Source of the DNA: Pseudobacteriovorax antillogorgiicola
Lineage (GTDB): Bacteria > Bdellovibrionota_B > Oligoflexia > Oligoflexales > RGVZ01
Assembly: GCA_945898195.1 (NCBI GenBank)
Contig: CAMDHM010000001.1
Span: 124,001-188,000 of the forward strand
Direction of reading: 5' to 3'
DNA: 64,000 nucleotides
The notes under the pieces are model-generated. The model made no database searches, was not told where the DNA came from, and worked only from the letters and a program-made list of their open reading frames with translations. A program made the translations under genes and the position numbers. This document shows, in pieces, positions 23,498-33,109 of this stretch (its first letter is position 1; every line of letters starts with the position of its first letter).

Positions 23498-25759
23498 GTG
23501 TTCACCAAGAAATTTCTACCTTTTATTATTTTAGGTCTGGTCTCGATTTCTGTGGAGGCCTTCGCTCAAGGCGTCATGGTCACGGTTCGCTTTCGGAAAA
23601 AAGGCAGTGGCGACGTGATTTCGCGGACCGAGGTCGCGATTTCTAGTACGGAAGTTGCCGGTGTCGGGAAAAAGGTTCAGGCGGCCCCTGATGGCACCGT
23701 GACGGTCGAGGCTGAGGAGTCGGCCTTATTGCGTTTCAGTCGCTTTGGTTTCAAGCCTCTTGAAGTGAAAGTTATCGACCTGTTGGAGAGGGCCAAGGCA
23801 AGGCTACAGGCCGAGCCTCAGGAAGGTCAGATCCAATTGAAGGTGGATATTTTTCTTGAACCTGCCCTCGGTGCTGACGACACGGTAATTGTTCAAGGAA
23901 AAAAACGCCCCGGAGTTTCAAAGCAAATCATTTCTGTGGAGGAAGCACGCCGGGTAGCACCCGGTGGTGATCCTGGTCAGGTCACAAAACTGATGCCGGG
24001 CGTGCAGCGTCAGGCCTTTGGCAGTCAGGTGGTGATTCGTGGGTCAGCTCCCGGGGACAGCAAATATTATATCGATGATCTTGAGGTTCCGTTTATTTAC
24101 CACGGAATTGGTCAGTACACCGTTCTGCCAACCCCTTTGATTGAAGATGTGGAGTTTTCTGCTGGGGGCTTCGGTGCAGAGTACGGTGATGCGACTGGTG
24201 GTGTTATCAAAATTCGTTCGAAAAAAAATCTCGTTGAGCGACCAACTAGTATTTATAACGTCAATTTTCCAATTTTCTCGAGCGCCTATCACGAGCGTCC
24301 GGTCGGCAAAGACGCGAGCCTTTCGCTGTCGATCCGGCGGAGTTACATCGACTTAATTTTACCGAAAGTCCTGCCTAAGGATTCTGGTTTGACGATCGCC
24401 CCTTACTTTGCAGATTACGTGGTTCTCTATAATCAGGACTATGAAGACGGAAAAGGTCGCTTGATTTCAATTGCCTCTACAGATGGCCTGCGCGCCGTGT
24501 TTCCCGGCGATTTTTCACAAAGCGAGGAAGGCACAGCCGCCTTCAGTGTTTTCAATTATTATGGAATTCTTGGTTACGAACGGACGAAGCGATTGAGTGG
24601 CGATTGGTCTCTGACCACAACACCCCAGGTTCAGTTTTTCAAATTGAATCTGAAGATTATCGACAGCAAAGTTAAACTTAAGGTATGGTCAATTCGGCTG
24701 CCAACAGAATTTACATACCGCCCAAATCCGGATGACAAAGTTTATGTCGGCGTTGATTTGCGTGCGGATAAGGCCACTGCTTATTTTGATGCCATCCGTT
24801 TCGACCGGAATGATCCATTTTTTGATCCAGAAGAAGCGCCTCGGGAGGAGGGTTCTGAAGAGACGACCACCAAGGGTGGGGCGGCCTGGATTGCGATGGA
24901 AAAGAAGCTGGGTGACTTGCTTTTAATCCCTGGCCTGCGTGGCTATTACAACGATCAGATTAAAAAGGGGACGGTCGATCCGCGGTTCAGTGCCCGTTGG
25001 GAGTTGAATGAAGTCCATGGTCTTAAATTTGCCACGGGACAATACAGTAAAAATCCGGAACCAGGTCAGGCGTCTCAGTCTGCCGGAAATCCAGATTTAA
25101 AGTTTGAGCGCTCAATTCACTATGTGGCTGGATTGGAATCCCATTGGAGCGAGCGTTGGAATTCCGATTTGCAGTTGTTCTCAAAAAAATCGTGGGATCT
25201 TGTCCGCTCTGATCCGGACAAACGTTACATAAATTCTGCGGAATTGAAGAGCTACGGTGCCGAAATTCTGGTTCGCCGCAATATGACAGAAAGGCTTTTT
25301 GGCTGGTTTTCCTATACCTGGTCCCAAAACCGATCCCGTGAGTCATCCAGTCAGGAGTGGACGAATGCCGAGTACGATCAAACTCACGTCGCAAATCTGG
25401 CGGGAAATTATCGGCTGACAGAAATTTGGGAGCTTGGCGGCCGACTCAATTATCACACCGGAGATACTTTCACGCAGAAGGGTAATGCCGTTTATAATAC
25501 CAACCTCGATAAGTATCAGGCGCGGCAAGGGGGAATTGAATTATTTGCGGGACGCTTGCCAGATTACAATGAACTTAGTGTTTTCGCGGGACGCGATTTT
25601 CTTTGGGACACGTGGAAGATGAATGCGCGTTTTGGAATTGAATATTTTTGGTTCAAACGTGCGGCATTAGGTGTGGATTATAACTATGACTACACAAAGG
25701 AATCTTTTCTGAAGGGTGTTCCCCCAATTCCGTATTTGGAAGTTCAGGCCACGCTTTAA
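23498..25759 (+). CDS. TonB-dependent outer-membrane receptor
   Basis: 753 aa. The GTG at 23498 has GGAG eight bases upstream and gives a signal peptide (VFTKKFLPFIILGLVSISVEAFAQ broken at the end). Residues about 25-125 form a carboxypeptidase-regulatory-like domain, as in SusC-like or Bdellovibrio-type receptors. The plug follows (ISVEEARRVAPGGDPGQVTKLMPGV, then VVIRGSAPGDSKYYIDDLEVP and GAEYGDATGGVI). The remainder is a barrel with many aromatic strands. The last residues VQATL lack the usual terminal Phe. The ligand cannot be inferred. The end overlaps the convergent QEGLA gene by four bases. Confidence 0.9.
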   Translation: MFTKKFLPFIILGLVSISVEAFAQGVMVTVRFRKKGSGDVISRTEVAISSTEVAGVGKKVQAAPDGTVTVEAEESALLRFSRFGFKPLEVKVIDLLERAKARLQAEPQEGQIQLKVDIFLEPALGADDTVIVQGKKRPGVSKQIISVEEARRVAPGGDPGQVTKLMPGVQRQAFGSQVVIRGSAPGDSKYYIDDLEVPFIYHGIGQYTVLPTPLIEDVEFSAGGFGAEYGDATGGVIKIRSKKNLVERPTSIYNVNFPIFSSAYHERPVGKDASLSLSIRRSYIDLILPKVLPKDSGLTIAPYFADYVVLYNQDYEDGKGRLISIASTDGLRAVFPGDFSQSEEGTAAFSVFNYYGILGYERTKRLSGDWSLTTTPQVQFFKLNLKIIDSKVKLKVWSIRLPTEFTYRPNPDDKVYVGVDLRADKATAYFDAIRFDRNDPFFDPEEAPREEGSEETTTKGGAAWIAMEKKLGDLLLIPGLRGYYNDQIKKGTVDPRFSARWELNEVHGLKFATGQYSKNPEPGQASQSAGNPDLKFERSIHYVAGLESHWSERWNSDLQLFSKKSWDLVRSDPDKRYINSAELKSYGAEILVRRNMTERLFGWFSYTWSQNRSRESSSQEWTNAEYDQTHVANLAGNYRLTEIWELGGRLNYHTGDTFTQKGNAVYNTNLDKYQARQGGIELFAGRLPDYNELSVFAGRDFLWDTWKMNARFGIEYFWFKRAALGVDYNYDYTKESFLKGVPPIPYLEVQATL

Positions 25760-27024
25760 CTGCGCTCCATCGCGGAGAAGTCGTCGAGTGTGATTTTGCT
25801 TAAGTTGATCCGGTTGGCAAAAGAGGCGTAGGCCAAATAGGCCGCAAGGCACTCGCGGTTGGCCATCCACTCGGGTTGGTAAAGGGGTGGTGCGATCCAT
25901 CCGGAGTCGATGAATGGCTCGAGTGCCACAACATCACCGAGCGTCAAACGCCCGACAAAAAGATACATTGGATAATGCACCTTGTTGGACTGGATTGCCT
26001 TGCGCAAGAAGGTATGCACAAAAATCAGGCCTTCGAGGTAGACGCCGTCTTTGGTAAAGGCAACTCGGCCGTTCGGATCGCCGCCGCGAAAAACCCGGGC
26101 GGCCGAAGCGAAGCTTTCTTTTTCTGATTGCCCTTCGCTCAAAAAGAACTTGAAGACATCGATGAAGTTGGCGCCGCTTAGAGCAAGATCGACCGCCTTG
26201 ATGCGCAGGGCAATGCGCTTCAAGCGCCAGACGTCCATGGCATCGGTGATGAACTCGGCAAAGGTTGCGAGCCCCTCTTGGGTCAGCGTGGTGCGGGGGG
26301 AGCCGAGGCCAAGGCTTTTTAGGTTAGGCTGTTGGCGGCCATTCAACATCGTCGCCGCGTGAACCAGCCCCTCGTGTTCGGCAAGTTGTTTGACGTCGTG
26401 TTTGGTGAACTTCGTGTTGCCACGGATTCGCAGGCGCCTTGCGCTGGCGGCGGCCTTAGAGGCTAGGTCAGGGTCGACCACGATCTCCAGTGGATGCGCT
26501 TGGAACACGGGTTCAAAACGCAAGCGCAGCATGTCGGCCAACTGCTCGGAAGTGATCGTGGCCTCTGGCTCTGGGGTGTTCAGGATGTGGCTGTATTCAT
26601 CGATTGATTTTATAAAATGTTCGGCGGCCAAGAGGTTCGTTACATCAGTTTTTCCAATTGAATCAGAGGGTTGACCGTAGAGCTCAATGGAGAGCTGGGT
26701 GAATTCCGGCTTGCCGATGCATTCCAGCATTCGGGCGGCACGAATATAGCTGTGGGCCGTTCTTGAAATATAACTCCCAACCGGGTGATCGGTTCCGGCG
26801 GCCGTCATGATTTCTTGCAGCTTTTTGACATGATCCGGATAACTGTGTTTTTTATAGGTGGGCAAAGGAATTTCTGGTTTCCCGGCCTTCCAAGAAGCAA
26901 TAAAATTGTGGCCGAGCTCTTCTGGCCAAGCCAGATTGCTTAGGACTTTGATTTCTTTTGCGCAGTCGACGAGTTGCTGGTCGAGTTGGGCAAAGTATGA
27001 GAGATCTTTGTTCATGCCTTTCAT
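25756..27024 (-). CDS. QEGLA-motif (DUF1704) metallopeptidase-like protein
   Basis: 422 aa from the ATG at 27024. It has the family motif HEGLVH (HExxxH), then NGRQQPNLKSLG, then LTQEGLATFAEF, the QEGLA signature. Proteins of this family are annotated as flavohemoglobin expression-modulating QEGLA-motif proteins, and the eukaryotic MATCAP/tyrosine-tubulin peptidases share the fold and zinc site. The two histidines and the Glu of QEGLA would bind zinc. The substrate is unknown. It is divergent from ribD, 27 bases apart, and overlaps the end of the TonB receptor gene. Confidence 0.85.
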   Translation of the reverse strand: MKGMNKDLSYFAQLDQQLVDCAKEIKVLSNLAWPEELGHNFIASWKAGKPEIPLPTYKKHSYPDHVKKLQEIMTAAGTDHPVGSYISRTAHSYIRAARMLECIGKPEFTQLSIELYGQPSDSIGKTDVTNLLAAEHFIKSIDEYSHILNTPEPEATITSEQLADMLRLRFEPVFQAHPLEIVVDPDLASKAAASARRLRIRGNTKFTKHDVKQLAEHEGLVHAATMLNGRQQPNLKSLGLGSPRTTLTQEGLATFAEFITDAMDVWRLKRIALRIKAVDLALSGANFIDVFKFFLSEGQSEKESFASAARVFRGGDPNGRVAFTKDGVYLEGLIFVHTFLRKAIQSNKVHYPMYLFVGRLTLGDVVALEPFIDSGWIAPPLYQPEWMANRECLAAYLAYASFANRINLSKITLDDFSAMERS

Positions 27025-27051
27025 TGTACCCCATCGCCTATCGGGAGCAGC

Positions 27052-28335
27052 ATGATCCGCTGGTTTAACCATCCAAAAGATGAATTGTTGCGGGATCTTG
27101 CCTTGCCTGCCGTGGGAGCTTCCTGCACCCCCGAAGCCGCTCAAAATCTGGCTTTGGTCGTTGCTTTGCGTGGCTTGGGCGCGGTGTCTCCCAACCCTCT
27201 GGTGGGCGCTGTGCTGCTGGACAGTTCGAACCGTTTTATGGCGGCGGGGGCTCATGAGCGCGTTGGCGGCCCTCATGCCGAAGCAAACATTCTGGCTGAG
27301 CTCACAAAGTCATTGGGCGAGAAGGGTTTGCAGGCGAGGCTTAAAGGGGCGCGAATTTTTGTGACGCTTGAGCCCTGCGCCCACGAAGGCCTCACGCCGT
27401 CTTGTGCTAAGGCCCTTTCTGGAACCGGACTTAAGGAAGTTATGTACGGTGTGACGGACCCCAATCCGTTGGTCCGTGGCAAAGGTGCGGAAATCTTACG
27501 TGATGCCGGGATAAAAGCCGTAGATGCTTCATCTCACAGCGATTTTAAACCTTGGTCCCTAGCCTGTGAAGACCTTGCAGGGGTATTTCTGCACAACATA
27601 TCCACAGGCCGTTTATTCACCGCTCTGAAAATCGCATCCAGCATGGACGGGGTCGTTGCTTTTGAGGGCGATCGGCGCTTTTGGATCACCGGTGAAAGGG
27701 CGAGGGCGTACGGGCATTTTTTACGAATGACCTACGACGCCATCGGTGTTGGCGCTGGAACAGTTTTGGCGGATCATCCGCGCCTTAACGTTCGCCACCC
27801 ATTTTTAACCAGTCCCCTCATGACGCGGACTCCCCGGCGGATTGTGTTTGACCCGCAGGGCAGGGCCTTAGAATTTTCCCTCGGCAGCAACGTGATGCCC
27901 CTTCTGAACGAAGCGCCAGAAACCACGGTCTGGTTGGTGGCTCAACATCGGAAGGCTTCCGATCTGATTCATCGGGGCGAGGCCCGCGGAATTAAAGTTG
28001 TGCCTGTGCCCGTGGAGCCTGACTCGGGACGGTTTTTGTGGAGTGAGGTGGATGGGGCCTTGCAAACCCTCGGGATCAGAAGTGTGCTCCTTGAGGGGGG
28101 GGCGGGACTCTATAATGTAGCCTTGGGGAACAGCGATATGCGAACCCGTCCCGAGGTGAACAAGATACACTTGTTTCAGTCACCCCAAATTCTTGGCGAC
28201 CGTTCTCCGGCTGGGGCCAAGGCCCTTCGCTGGAATACTGGCACATCCATGCAACAGTTCATTCGACAAGATCGCGTCCAGCTGTTTCAATTGGAAGGCG
28301 ATTGGGGCTTTGAAATTCCCATGGATGCCGGCTGA
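27052..28335 (+). CDS. ribD: Riboflavin biosynthesis protein RibD (deaminase/reductase)
   Basis: 427 aa, bifunctional. The N-terminal deaminase has the zinc motif GGPHAEANIL and PCAHEGLTPSC (zinc from His and two Cys). The C-terminal reductase begins at about residue 185 (FTALKIASSMDGVVA, WITGERARAYGHFLR) and ends LLEGGAGLYN. It turns the pyrimidinone from GTP cyclohydrolase II into the ribitylamino product. GGGAG ends four bases before the ATG. The other rib genes are not in the window; no FMN riboswitch fits in the 27-base gap. dCMP deaminase follows 42 bases later. Confidence 0.95.
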   Translation: MIRWFNHPKDELLRDLALPAVGASCTPEAAQNLALVVALRGLGAVSPNPLVGAVLLDSSNRFMAAGAHERVGGPHAEANILAELTKSLGEKGLQARLKGARIFVTLEPCAHEGLTPSCAKALSGTGLKEVMYGVTDPNPLVRGKGAEILRDAGIKAVDASSHSDFKPWSLACEDLAGVFLHNISTGRLFTALKIASSMDGVVAFEGDRRFWITGERARAYGHFLRMTYDAIGVGAGTVLADHPRLNVRHPFLTSPLMTRTPRRIVFDPQGRALEFSLGSNVMPLLNEAPETTVWLVAQHRKASDLIHRGEARGIKVVPVPVEPDSGRFLWSEVDGALQTLGIRSVLLEGGAGLYNVALGNSDMRTRPEVNKIHLFQSPQILGDRSPAGAKALRWNTGTSMQQFIRQDRVQLFQLEGDWGFEIPMDAG

Positions 28336-28377
28336 AGATGTCTGAATATTTAGGATGCCCGTCCAGGAGGACGCTCG

Positions 28378-28866
28378 ATGACGATGCTTGATTCAAAACA
28401 GAATGTGCCAGGCGCAACACGCCCAGGATTTTCAGAGATTTACCTATCGCTGGCATTTGCCCTGGCAGAGAGGTCGTCCTGCAAACGGCTTAAGGTCGGA
28501 ACGGTGATCACTAGTGTCGATTACCGAAAAGTACTTGCCGTTGGTTACAACGGTAATGCTTCGGGTCTGCCAAATTGCTGTGACCGCGATGAGCCAGGGC
28601 TATGTGGCTGCCTTCACTCGGAAGAAAATGCAGTGATCAACTGTGACAGCCCGCGGCACATTGAAAAATACGCTTTCGTCACGCATTTGCCGTGTGTCAT
28701 GTGCGCCAAGCGCCTGATCAACTTGGGTAACGTAAAACGTGTTTACTACTGCCGGGAGTACCGTTCCCAGGAGTCATTGGCCATTTTTAATTCCGTTGGA
28801 ATTGACGTGACCAAACTTGAATTTCCCATGATCGGCGGACTGGTCATCAGCGGGGCTCAACTCTGA
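28378..28866 (+). CDS. Deoxycytidylate deaminase (ComEB-like)
   Basis: 162 aa with AGGAGGACGCTCG before the ATG. The cytidine/dCMP deaminase zinc motif is present: HSEENAV and PCVMCAKRLI. The N-terminal SLAFALAERSSCKRLKVGTVI fits the ComEB/dCMP deaminase pattern. It would convert dCMP to dUMP for thymidylate synthesis, or serve as a related deaminase. It has a one-base overlap with the next gene (TGATG), so it is in the ribD operon. Confidence 0.9.
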   Translation: MTMLDSKQNVPGATRPGFSEIYLSLAFALAERSSCKRLKVGTVITSVDYRKVLAVGYNGNASGLPNCCDRDEPGLCGCLHSEENAVINCDSPRHIEKYAFVTHLPCVMCAKRLINLGNVKRVYYCREYRSQESLAIFNSVGIDVTKLEFPMIGGLVISGAQL

Positions 28867-29786
28867 TGGCAGGGCACGGGCATCACCACCATCATGCTCA
28901 TCATGGGCATCATGATCATATTAGTGGTGCGAGCCGAAAAAATATTCTGATCGCCATGCTGTTGAACTTCGCCTTTTCCGGGGTTGAACTTGTCGGTGGC
29001 ATCTACGCAGGTTCGGTGGCAGTGGTGGCAGATGCCGTCCACGACTTCGGTGACGGGCTTTCCCTGTTCCTGGCATGGATCATGGAAGGCGTGGCAGACA
29101 AGCGCCGTGACTCCCGATTCTCTTATGGCTACCGGCGCGTCTCTTTGCTGTCGGCTTTGATCACATCACTGCTTTTGGTGGCGTCCTCCGTCTTCGTGAT
29201 GGTTCAGGCTGTGCCTCGCTTATTTCATCCGATGCAACCAAAAACCGGGTGGATGCTTGCCATCGCCGTCGGTGGGATCGCCGTCAATGCCTTTGCGGCC
29301 TGGCGCTTAAAGGCTGGTTCCACCTTGAATGAAAAAGTTTTGTCGTGGCACTTGGTGGAGGATTTGCTCGGTTGGGTCGTGGTGGCGATTTCTAGCATCG
29401 TTATGATGGTTATCGACATGCCGATCATCGACCCGATTTTATCGCTCCTCTTTGTCGGGTTTATTCTTTTTAATGTGCTCAAAAATCTTCGTGCCACTTT
29501 GGTGCTTTTTCTTCAAGGCGTCCCTGAGCACTTACGTATTGATTCGCTCAAGGTTTCTATCGAGGCCATTTCGGGCGTGGCAGGAGTTCACGATTTGCAT
29601 TTATGGTCGTTGGACGGGGCGCATCATATTCTGACCATGCACCTTGTTGTTGATGCTTCGGACCTTGCGGCCATAGAAGCCATCAAGTCCCAGGTCAAAG
29701 CAATCGTGCACTCTGCCGGTGATCATATCTTTCCCACCATCGAGGTCGAAGCCGTGGCGGGAAGTTGTTCCAGCAAGCCTTCTTAA
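28866..29786 (+). CDS. Cation diffusion facilitator metal exporter
   Basis: 306 aa. The N-terminus is a histidine-rich stretch (MAGHGHHHHHAHHGHHDH). Six membrane helices follow, with the CDF motif VADAVHDFGDG in the second helix, where histidine and aspartate bind Zn or another divalent metal, and HLVEDLLGW later. The C-terminal cytoplasmic domain starts near SLKVSIEAISG. This is the ZitB/CzcD layout, exporting Zn2+ or similar ions against protons. The start overlaps the deaminase stop by one base. It is convergent with the hydrolase gene, six bases apart. Confidence 0.93.
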   Translation: MAGHGHHHHHAHHGHHDHISGASRKNILIAMLLNFAFSGVELVGGIYAGSVAVVADAVHDFGDGLSLFLAWIMEGVADKRRDSRFSYGYRRVSLLSALITSLLLVASSVFVMVQAVPRLFHPMQPKTGWMLAIAVGGIAVNAFAAWRLKAGSTLNEKVLSWHLVEDLLGWVVVAISSIVMMVIDMPIIDPILSLLFVGFILFNVLKNLRATLVLFLQGVPEHLRIDSLKVSIEAISGVAGVHDLHLWSLDGAHHILTMHLVVDASDLAAIEAIKSQVKAIVHSAGDHIFPTIEVEAVAGSCSSKPS

Positions 29787-29792
29787 ACGGCC

Positions 29793-30755
29793 CTAATCAA
29801 TGAACTGGCGCACCAGAGCTAGAGCCTTTTGATAATATTCCGGCGTCTCTGAAAAAAGTTCGTGACGGGCACCGTGAATGACATCGAACTCAATTTTTGC
29901 TTTTGAGTGTGCAGCCGCATTTTGGATCCAGGCCTGAATCCCCGCCGGGTCAACCACGCGTTCATCGGAGCCTGTCAGAAGCAAAATTGGGGTAACCAAT
30001 TTTTTTAGATTTTCTGGATCATTCACAAAATCGATTGCGTCAAAGGTGGCTCGTAGCCAGCCAAATTTCACGCCCCCCAAAGGGTATGGCGTGCCCTTGA
30101 TAAATTCGTAGCGGTCGTGATCATGGGTCAGTGCGTTGCCTTCAAAAGGCCCCTTGGTGAAGGCGCCAGCGCCGCTGGAGAGGCGCATGGCCGCGGGGAT
30201 GCGCCCCAGGACGTGGGCGATTGGTCGGGCAAGAACTCGCGGCACCGGTTTGTTGGGAAGTCCAAAAAGTGGCGAGGATAAGATCAAGGCATCCGGCTTA
30301 ATCAGACCCATCATGGTGGCCTGCAGGGCAATCAACCCACCCATGGAGTGGGCGATAACAAGATAAGGTTTTTTCTTGATGATTTTATGAATGATGCGGT
30401 GTGTGTCGTCGGCATAGGCTTCGTAGCCTTCGACAAAAGCGCGTTCGCCTCCTGATGCGCCCTGTCCCCGGTGGTCCCACGTCAGAAATCCGATTTCTTT
30501 TTCTAGTTGCAAGTCGTTCGGAAGCTGCGCGTATTTTTCAATCCACTCAGTTCTGCCATTTACAAAAACAAGGAAACGAGACATTTGTTCCGTGGTTCTT
30601 CCCGACGGCAAGGAAACCCCATAACGCAAGGAAGGTCCCTTGCCCGGAGATAGGCGCGTGATCTGCCATTCTCTGTCACAGGATTTTTTGTCAGCCTTGA
30701 CGATTAGGTCATTGCCTGACGTCTGGACTGAGTTTTCTGATTCGTTGTTGTTCAT
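29793..30755 (-). CDS. Alpha/beta hydrolase, monoacylglycerol lipase-like
   Basis: 320 aa. The nucleophile elbow is AHSMGG and the catalytic Asp and His are in LLLTGSDERVVDP and HGARHELFSE. The oxyanion region FLTWDHRGQGASGG is typical of PldB/monoacylglycerol-lipase type hydrolases. GGAG six bases before the ATG supports the start, which overlaps the phosphodiesterase gene by 47 bases. There is no clear signal peptide. It probably cleaves lysophospholipids or monoacylglycerols, which fits the neighbouring GDPD. It ends the hflX operon. Confidence 0.85.
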   Translation of the reverse strand: MNNNESENSVQTSGNDLIVKADKKSCDREWQITRLSPGKGPSLRYGVSLPSGRTTEQMSRFLVFVNGRTEWIEKYAQLPNDLQLEKEIGFLTWDHRGQGASGGERAFVEGYEAYADDTHRIIHKIIKKKPYLVIAHSMGGLIALQATMMGLIKPDALILSSPLFGLPNKPVPRVLARPIAHVLGRIPAAMRLSSGAGAFTKGPFEGNALTHDHDRYEFIKGTPYPLGGVKFGWLRATFDAIDFVNDPENLKKLVTPILLLTGSDERVVDPAGIQAWIQNAAAHSKAKIEFDVIHGARHELFSETPEYYQKALALVRQFID

Positions 30756-31488
30756 TCTCGACTCCAGTCTGCCATTCCGCCATCTCGCGCGGATAGTTTG
30801 TGCACAAGCCGTCCACTTGAATTGCGGCGAGGTAGTTCCAAAGGCTTTCTCGTCCCATGTTTTCTCCGGCCATGGGGACCCAACCGTAGACCTTCCAGCC
30901 GCGGGCCTTCGCTTGGTCCATAAGTTCTTCGTTAATCCATTCGGCTAGGGGATGAAAAATCCGAGCCCTCGCCATCATCATGAAAACGGGAGGTGCGAAT
31001 CGGCTGAAGTTTTGACCGAGCAGGTTGTCCGTACCCCAAAGGCAAGCGCGTTGAATCTCGTGGTGGTGATCTTTGAGGTAAACCAAGGGCTCTGATTCAA
31101 AAGACGAGATTACAAACGCATCCAATCGGCCGTGATCCTTGCAGATGCGTGCGACGATATCAGCGAGTTGTGGGCTGCGGCCCTTGATTTCAATGTTGAG
31201 TTCAATGCGGTCCGCAAATTCATCCACAATTTGATCAAGAAACGGTATGGGTTCGCCATTTTTAAGGTGCATTTGGGCGAGTTCATTGCGGCTCAATTTG
31301 GAGATGGTTCCCTTGCCATCGACCGTATGGCCCAAGCGGTCATCATGCATGATGACGGCATGACCATCCCGGCTGAGCTGGACGTCCAGCTCAATCCTTG
31401 TCGCGCCGCCTTCGATGGCTTTCTCGTAAGACGCGCGACTGTTTTCTATGGCTTCGCGGTTTGCGCCGCGATGTGCGATGATTTTCAA
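30709..31488 (-). CDS. Glycerophosphodiester phosphodiesterase
   Basis: 259 aa from a TTG at 31488, which has AGAGG six bases before it and starts the barrel at LKIIAHRG. A longer frame reaches 31536 but that part has no family features. The GDPD motifs are HRGA...ENS, IELDVQLSRDGHAVIMHD (acid and base histidine and metal ligands) and IEIKGR. It breaks down glycerophosphodiesters to glycerol 3-phosphate and an alcohol. It has no signal peptide, so it is cytoplasmic. It is between hflX and a lipase-like hydrolase in one operon. Confidence 0.9.
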   Translation of the reverse strand: MKIIAHRGANREAIENSRASYEKAIEGGATRIELDVQLSRDGHAVIMHDDRLGHTVDGKGTISKLSRNELAQMHLKNGEPIPFLDQIVDEFADRIELNIEIKGRSPQLADIVARICKDHGRLDAFVISSFESEPLVYLKDHHHEIQRACLWGTDNLLGQNFSRFAPPVFMMMARARIFHPLAEWINEELMDQAKARGWKVYGWVPMAGENMGRESLWNYLAAIQVDGLCTNYPREMAEWQTGVENEQQRIRKLSPDVRQ

Positions 31489-31532
31489 CAAACACCTCTT
31501 TGCAATAAAGCTAACCGCAAGGTGTGTTTCGG

Positions 31533-32978
31533 TCAATCCAGCTTGAATTGCTTTTTGATTCGGTCAAGATCCGGTTGAAAACATTTTACCGCCAAACGTG
31601 TGCCCTCGTCGTCATGATCCTCTGAAAGTACGCGCATCGTAGCGTGTACCTCTGCCGTTGCGGCGCTTTTGGCATATGGCACAAAAATATCGGCCTCAAT
31701 CATATTGTGTTCAAAATGAGACTGAATCAGCTGATGCAGGGCAGCGACGCTGTCTTTGTCTTTGGTTGACAAGAATATTGGGTCGTCAAACTCGCGTTTG
31801 AGGCCGGCAATTTCAAGTTCGGAAAGCATGTCGACTTTGTTCAGGATTAGGAGGGTATCGGCATGGTTGGCACCGATTTCTCCCAAAACTTTTTTTGTGG
31901 TTTCCAGTTGAGATCGAAAGGCCGGGTCCGAGGCGTCGACAATAAACATCAGTAAGGAAGCGTCTAAGGCTTCGTCCAACGTGGATCGGAAAGAGGCGAC
32001 CAGGTCATGGGGTAGTTTCTTTATGAAGCCCACCGTGTCTGAAACCAAGATGCGTGGCTTGGTTTCGGGGAACATCACACGTACCGTGGTATCGAGGGTG
32101 GCAAAAAGGCGGTCGGCGACCAGAACTTCGCTTTTGGTCAGGGCTCTCATGAGGGATGATTTTCCGGCGTTGGTGTAGCCGACCAAAGCGACTTTTAAGT
32201 GTTCGCTGCGGCGCGCGCGGCGCAGAGCCTGATCCTTATTGATGGCCTCAATCTCGCGGCGCAGGGCGGCGATCTTGTCACGGATGCGGCGGCTTTCAAG
32301 CTCGTGCGCCGTTTCACCGACCCCCTTGGCTCCGATTCCTCCGCCCTGCCTTTCGCCGGCTCCCGTGACTCGGATGCGTGGCGCAAGGTAGGTTAGACGC
32401 GCGATTTCCACCTGGGCCCGTGCGGCCGGTGTTTTGGCGTGGCGGTAAAAAATCTCGACAATGACGCCAGTGCGGTCAAGCACGTCAACACCCAAGGCGG
32501 CGCCAAGATTTCGTAGTTGGGTCGGGGTCAGTTCATTGTCAAAAACCACAAATTGGACCCGTTCTGCTTCTGGGACCGGAGCATTGGGGTCTGATTTTTT
32601 GTTTGCTGATTCGTCAGCGAACTCGTGATCGAGGTCGTCGGGGTCAGTGAATTCTTCTATTTCTTCTTCGTCTTCAGGATGTTTGTGGACACCGGCTTTG
32701 GTTCGGACGACGGGTTTATTGGCCGTCACAATGCCGGTTCCTCCGGTCCAGCGGGCGATTTCTTTTAATTTGCCGTCGCCGACCACCGAGCCAGCAGCCG
32801 GAGAAGCTCTTTTTTGACTAATAGATTCAACGACTTCCATTCCAAGCGTATGAACCAGCCGCCCCAATTCAGCGAGCGAGGCCGCATGCTCCTGGTCGCT
32901 TATTCCCGGCAGCTGCAACGAGACGAGTAGGGCTCGTGGAAGTTTTTTATCAGCAATATCAGCAGTCTTTAAAGTCAT
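31533..32978 (-). CDS. hflX: GTPase HflX
   Basis: 481 aa from the ATG at 32978. The GTPase domain has GYTNAGKSS (G1), DTVGFI (G3) and NKVD (G4). The N-terminal HflX domain is split by an acidic insert of about 45 residues, rich in Asp and Glu (EDEEEIEEF, DPDDLDHEF), between the parts starting RALLVSLQLPG and QFVVFDNELTPTQLRNL. HflX splits and rescues ribosomes, often under heat stress. Typical length is about 420-430 aa, and the insert accounts for the difference. It leads an operon with the GDPD and the hydrolase; the gap after it is about 44 bases. Confidence 0.92.
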   Translation of the reverse strand: MTLKTADIADKKLPRALLVSLQLPGISDQEHAASLAELGRLVHTLGMEVVESISQKRASPAAGSVVGDGKLKEIARWTGGTGIVTANKPVVRTKAGVHKHPEDEEEIEEFTDPDDLDHEFADESANKKSDPNAPVPEAERVQFVVFDNELTPTQLRNLGAALGVDVLDRTGVIVEIFYRHAKTPAARAQVEIARLTYLAPRIRVTGAGERQGGGIGAKGVGETAHELESRRIRDKIAALRREIEAINKDQALRRARRSEHLKVALVGYTNAGKSSLMRALTKSEVLVADRLFATLDTTVRVMFPETKPRILVSDTVGFIKKLPHDLVASFRSTLDEALDASLLMFIVDASDPAFRSQLETTKKVLGEIGANHADTLLILNKVDMLSELEIAGLKREFDDPIFLSTKDKDSVAALHQLIQSHFEHNMIEADIFVPYAKSAATAEVHATMRVLSEDHDDEGTRLAVKCFQPDLDRIKKQFKLD

Positions 32979-33109
32979 CGTGTGGCATCCCGAGGGGGGG
33001 TTGAGGGGCCTTCGCCATAGTTTTGACGGAAGGGGTTCTCGAATAGCAAGTTGATACACTGGGAGCAAGGCAAGTCCAAGTCCCGCTCTGACAATAAGGA
33101 AGGTGCCTC

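Noticed and set aside
28866-28925. Histidine-rich sequence as a possible repeat or regulatory site
   Set aside because: It is the metal-binding N-terminus of the CDF exporter.
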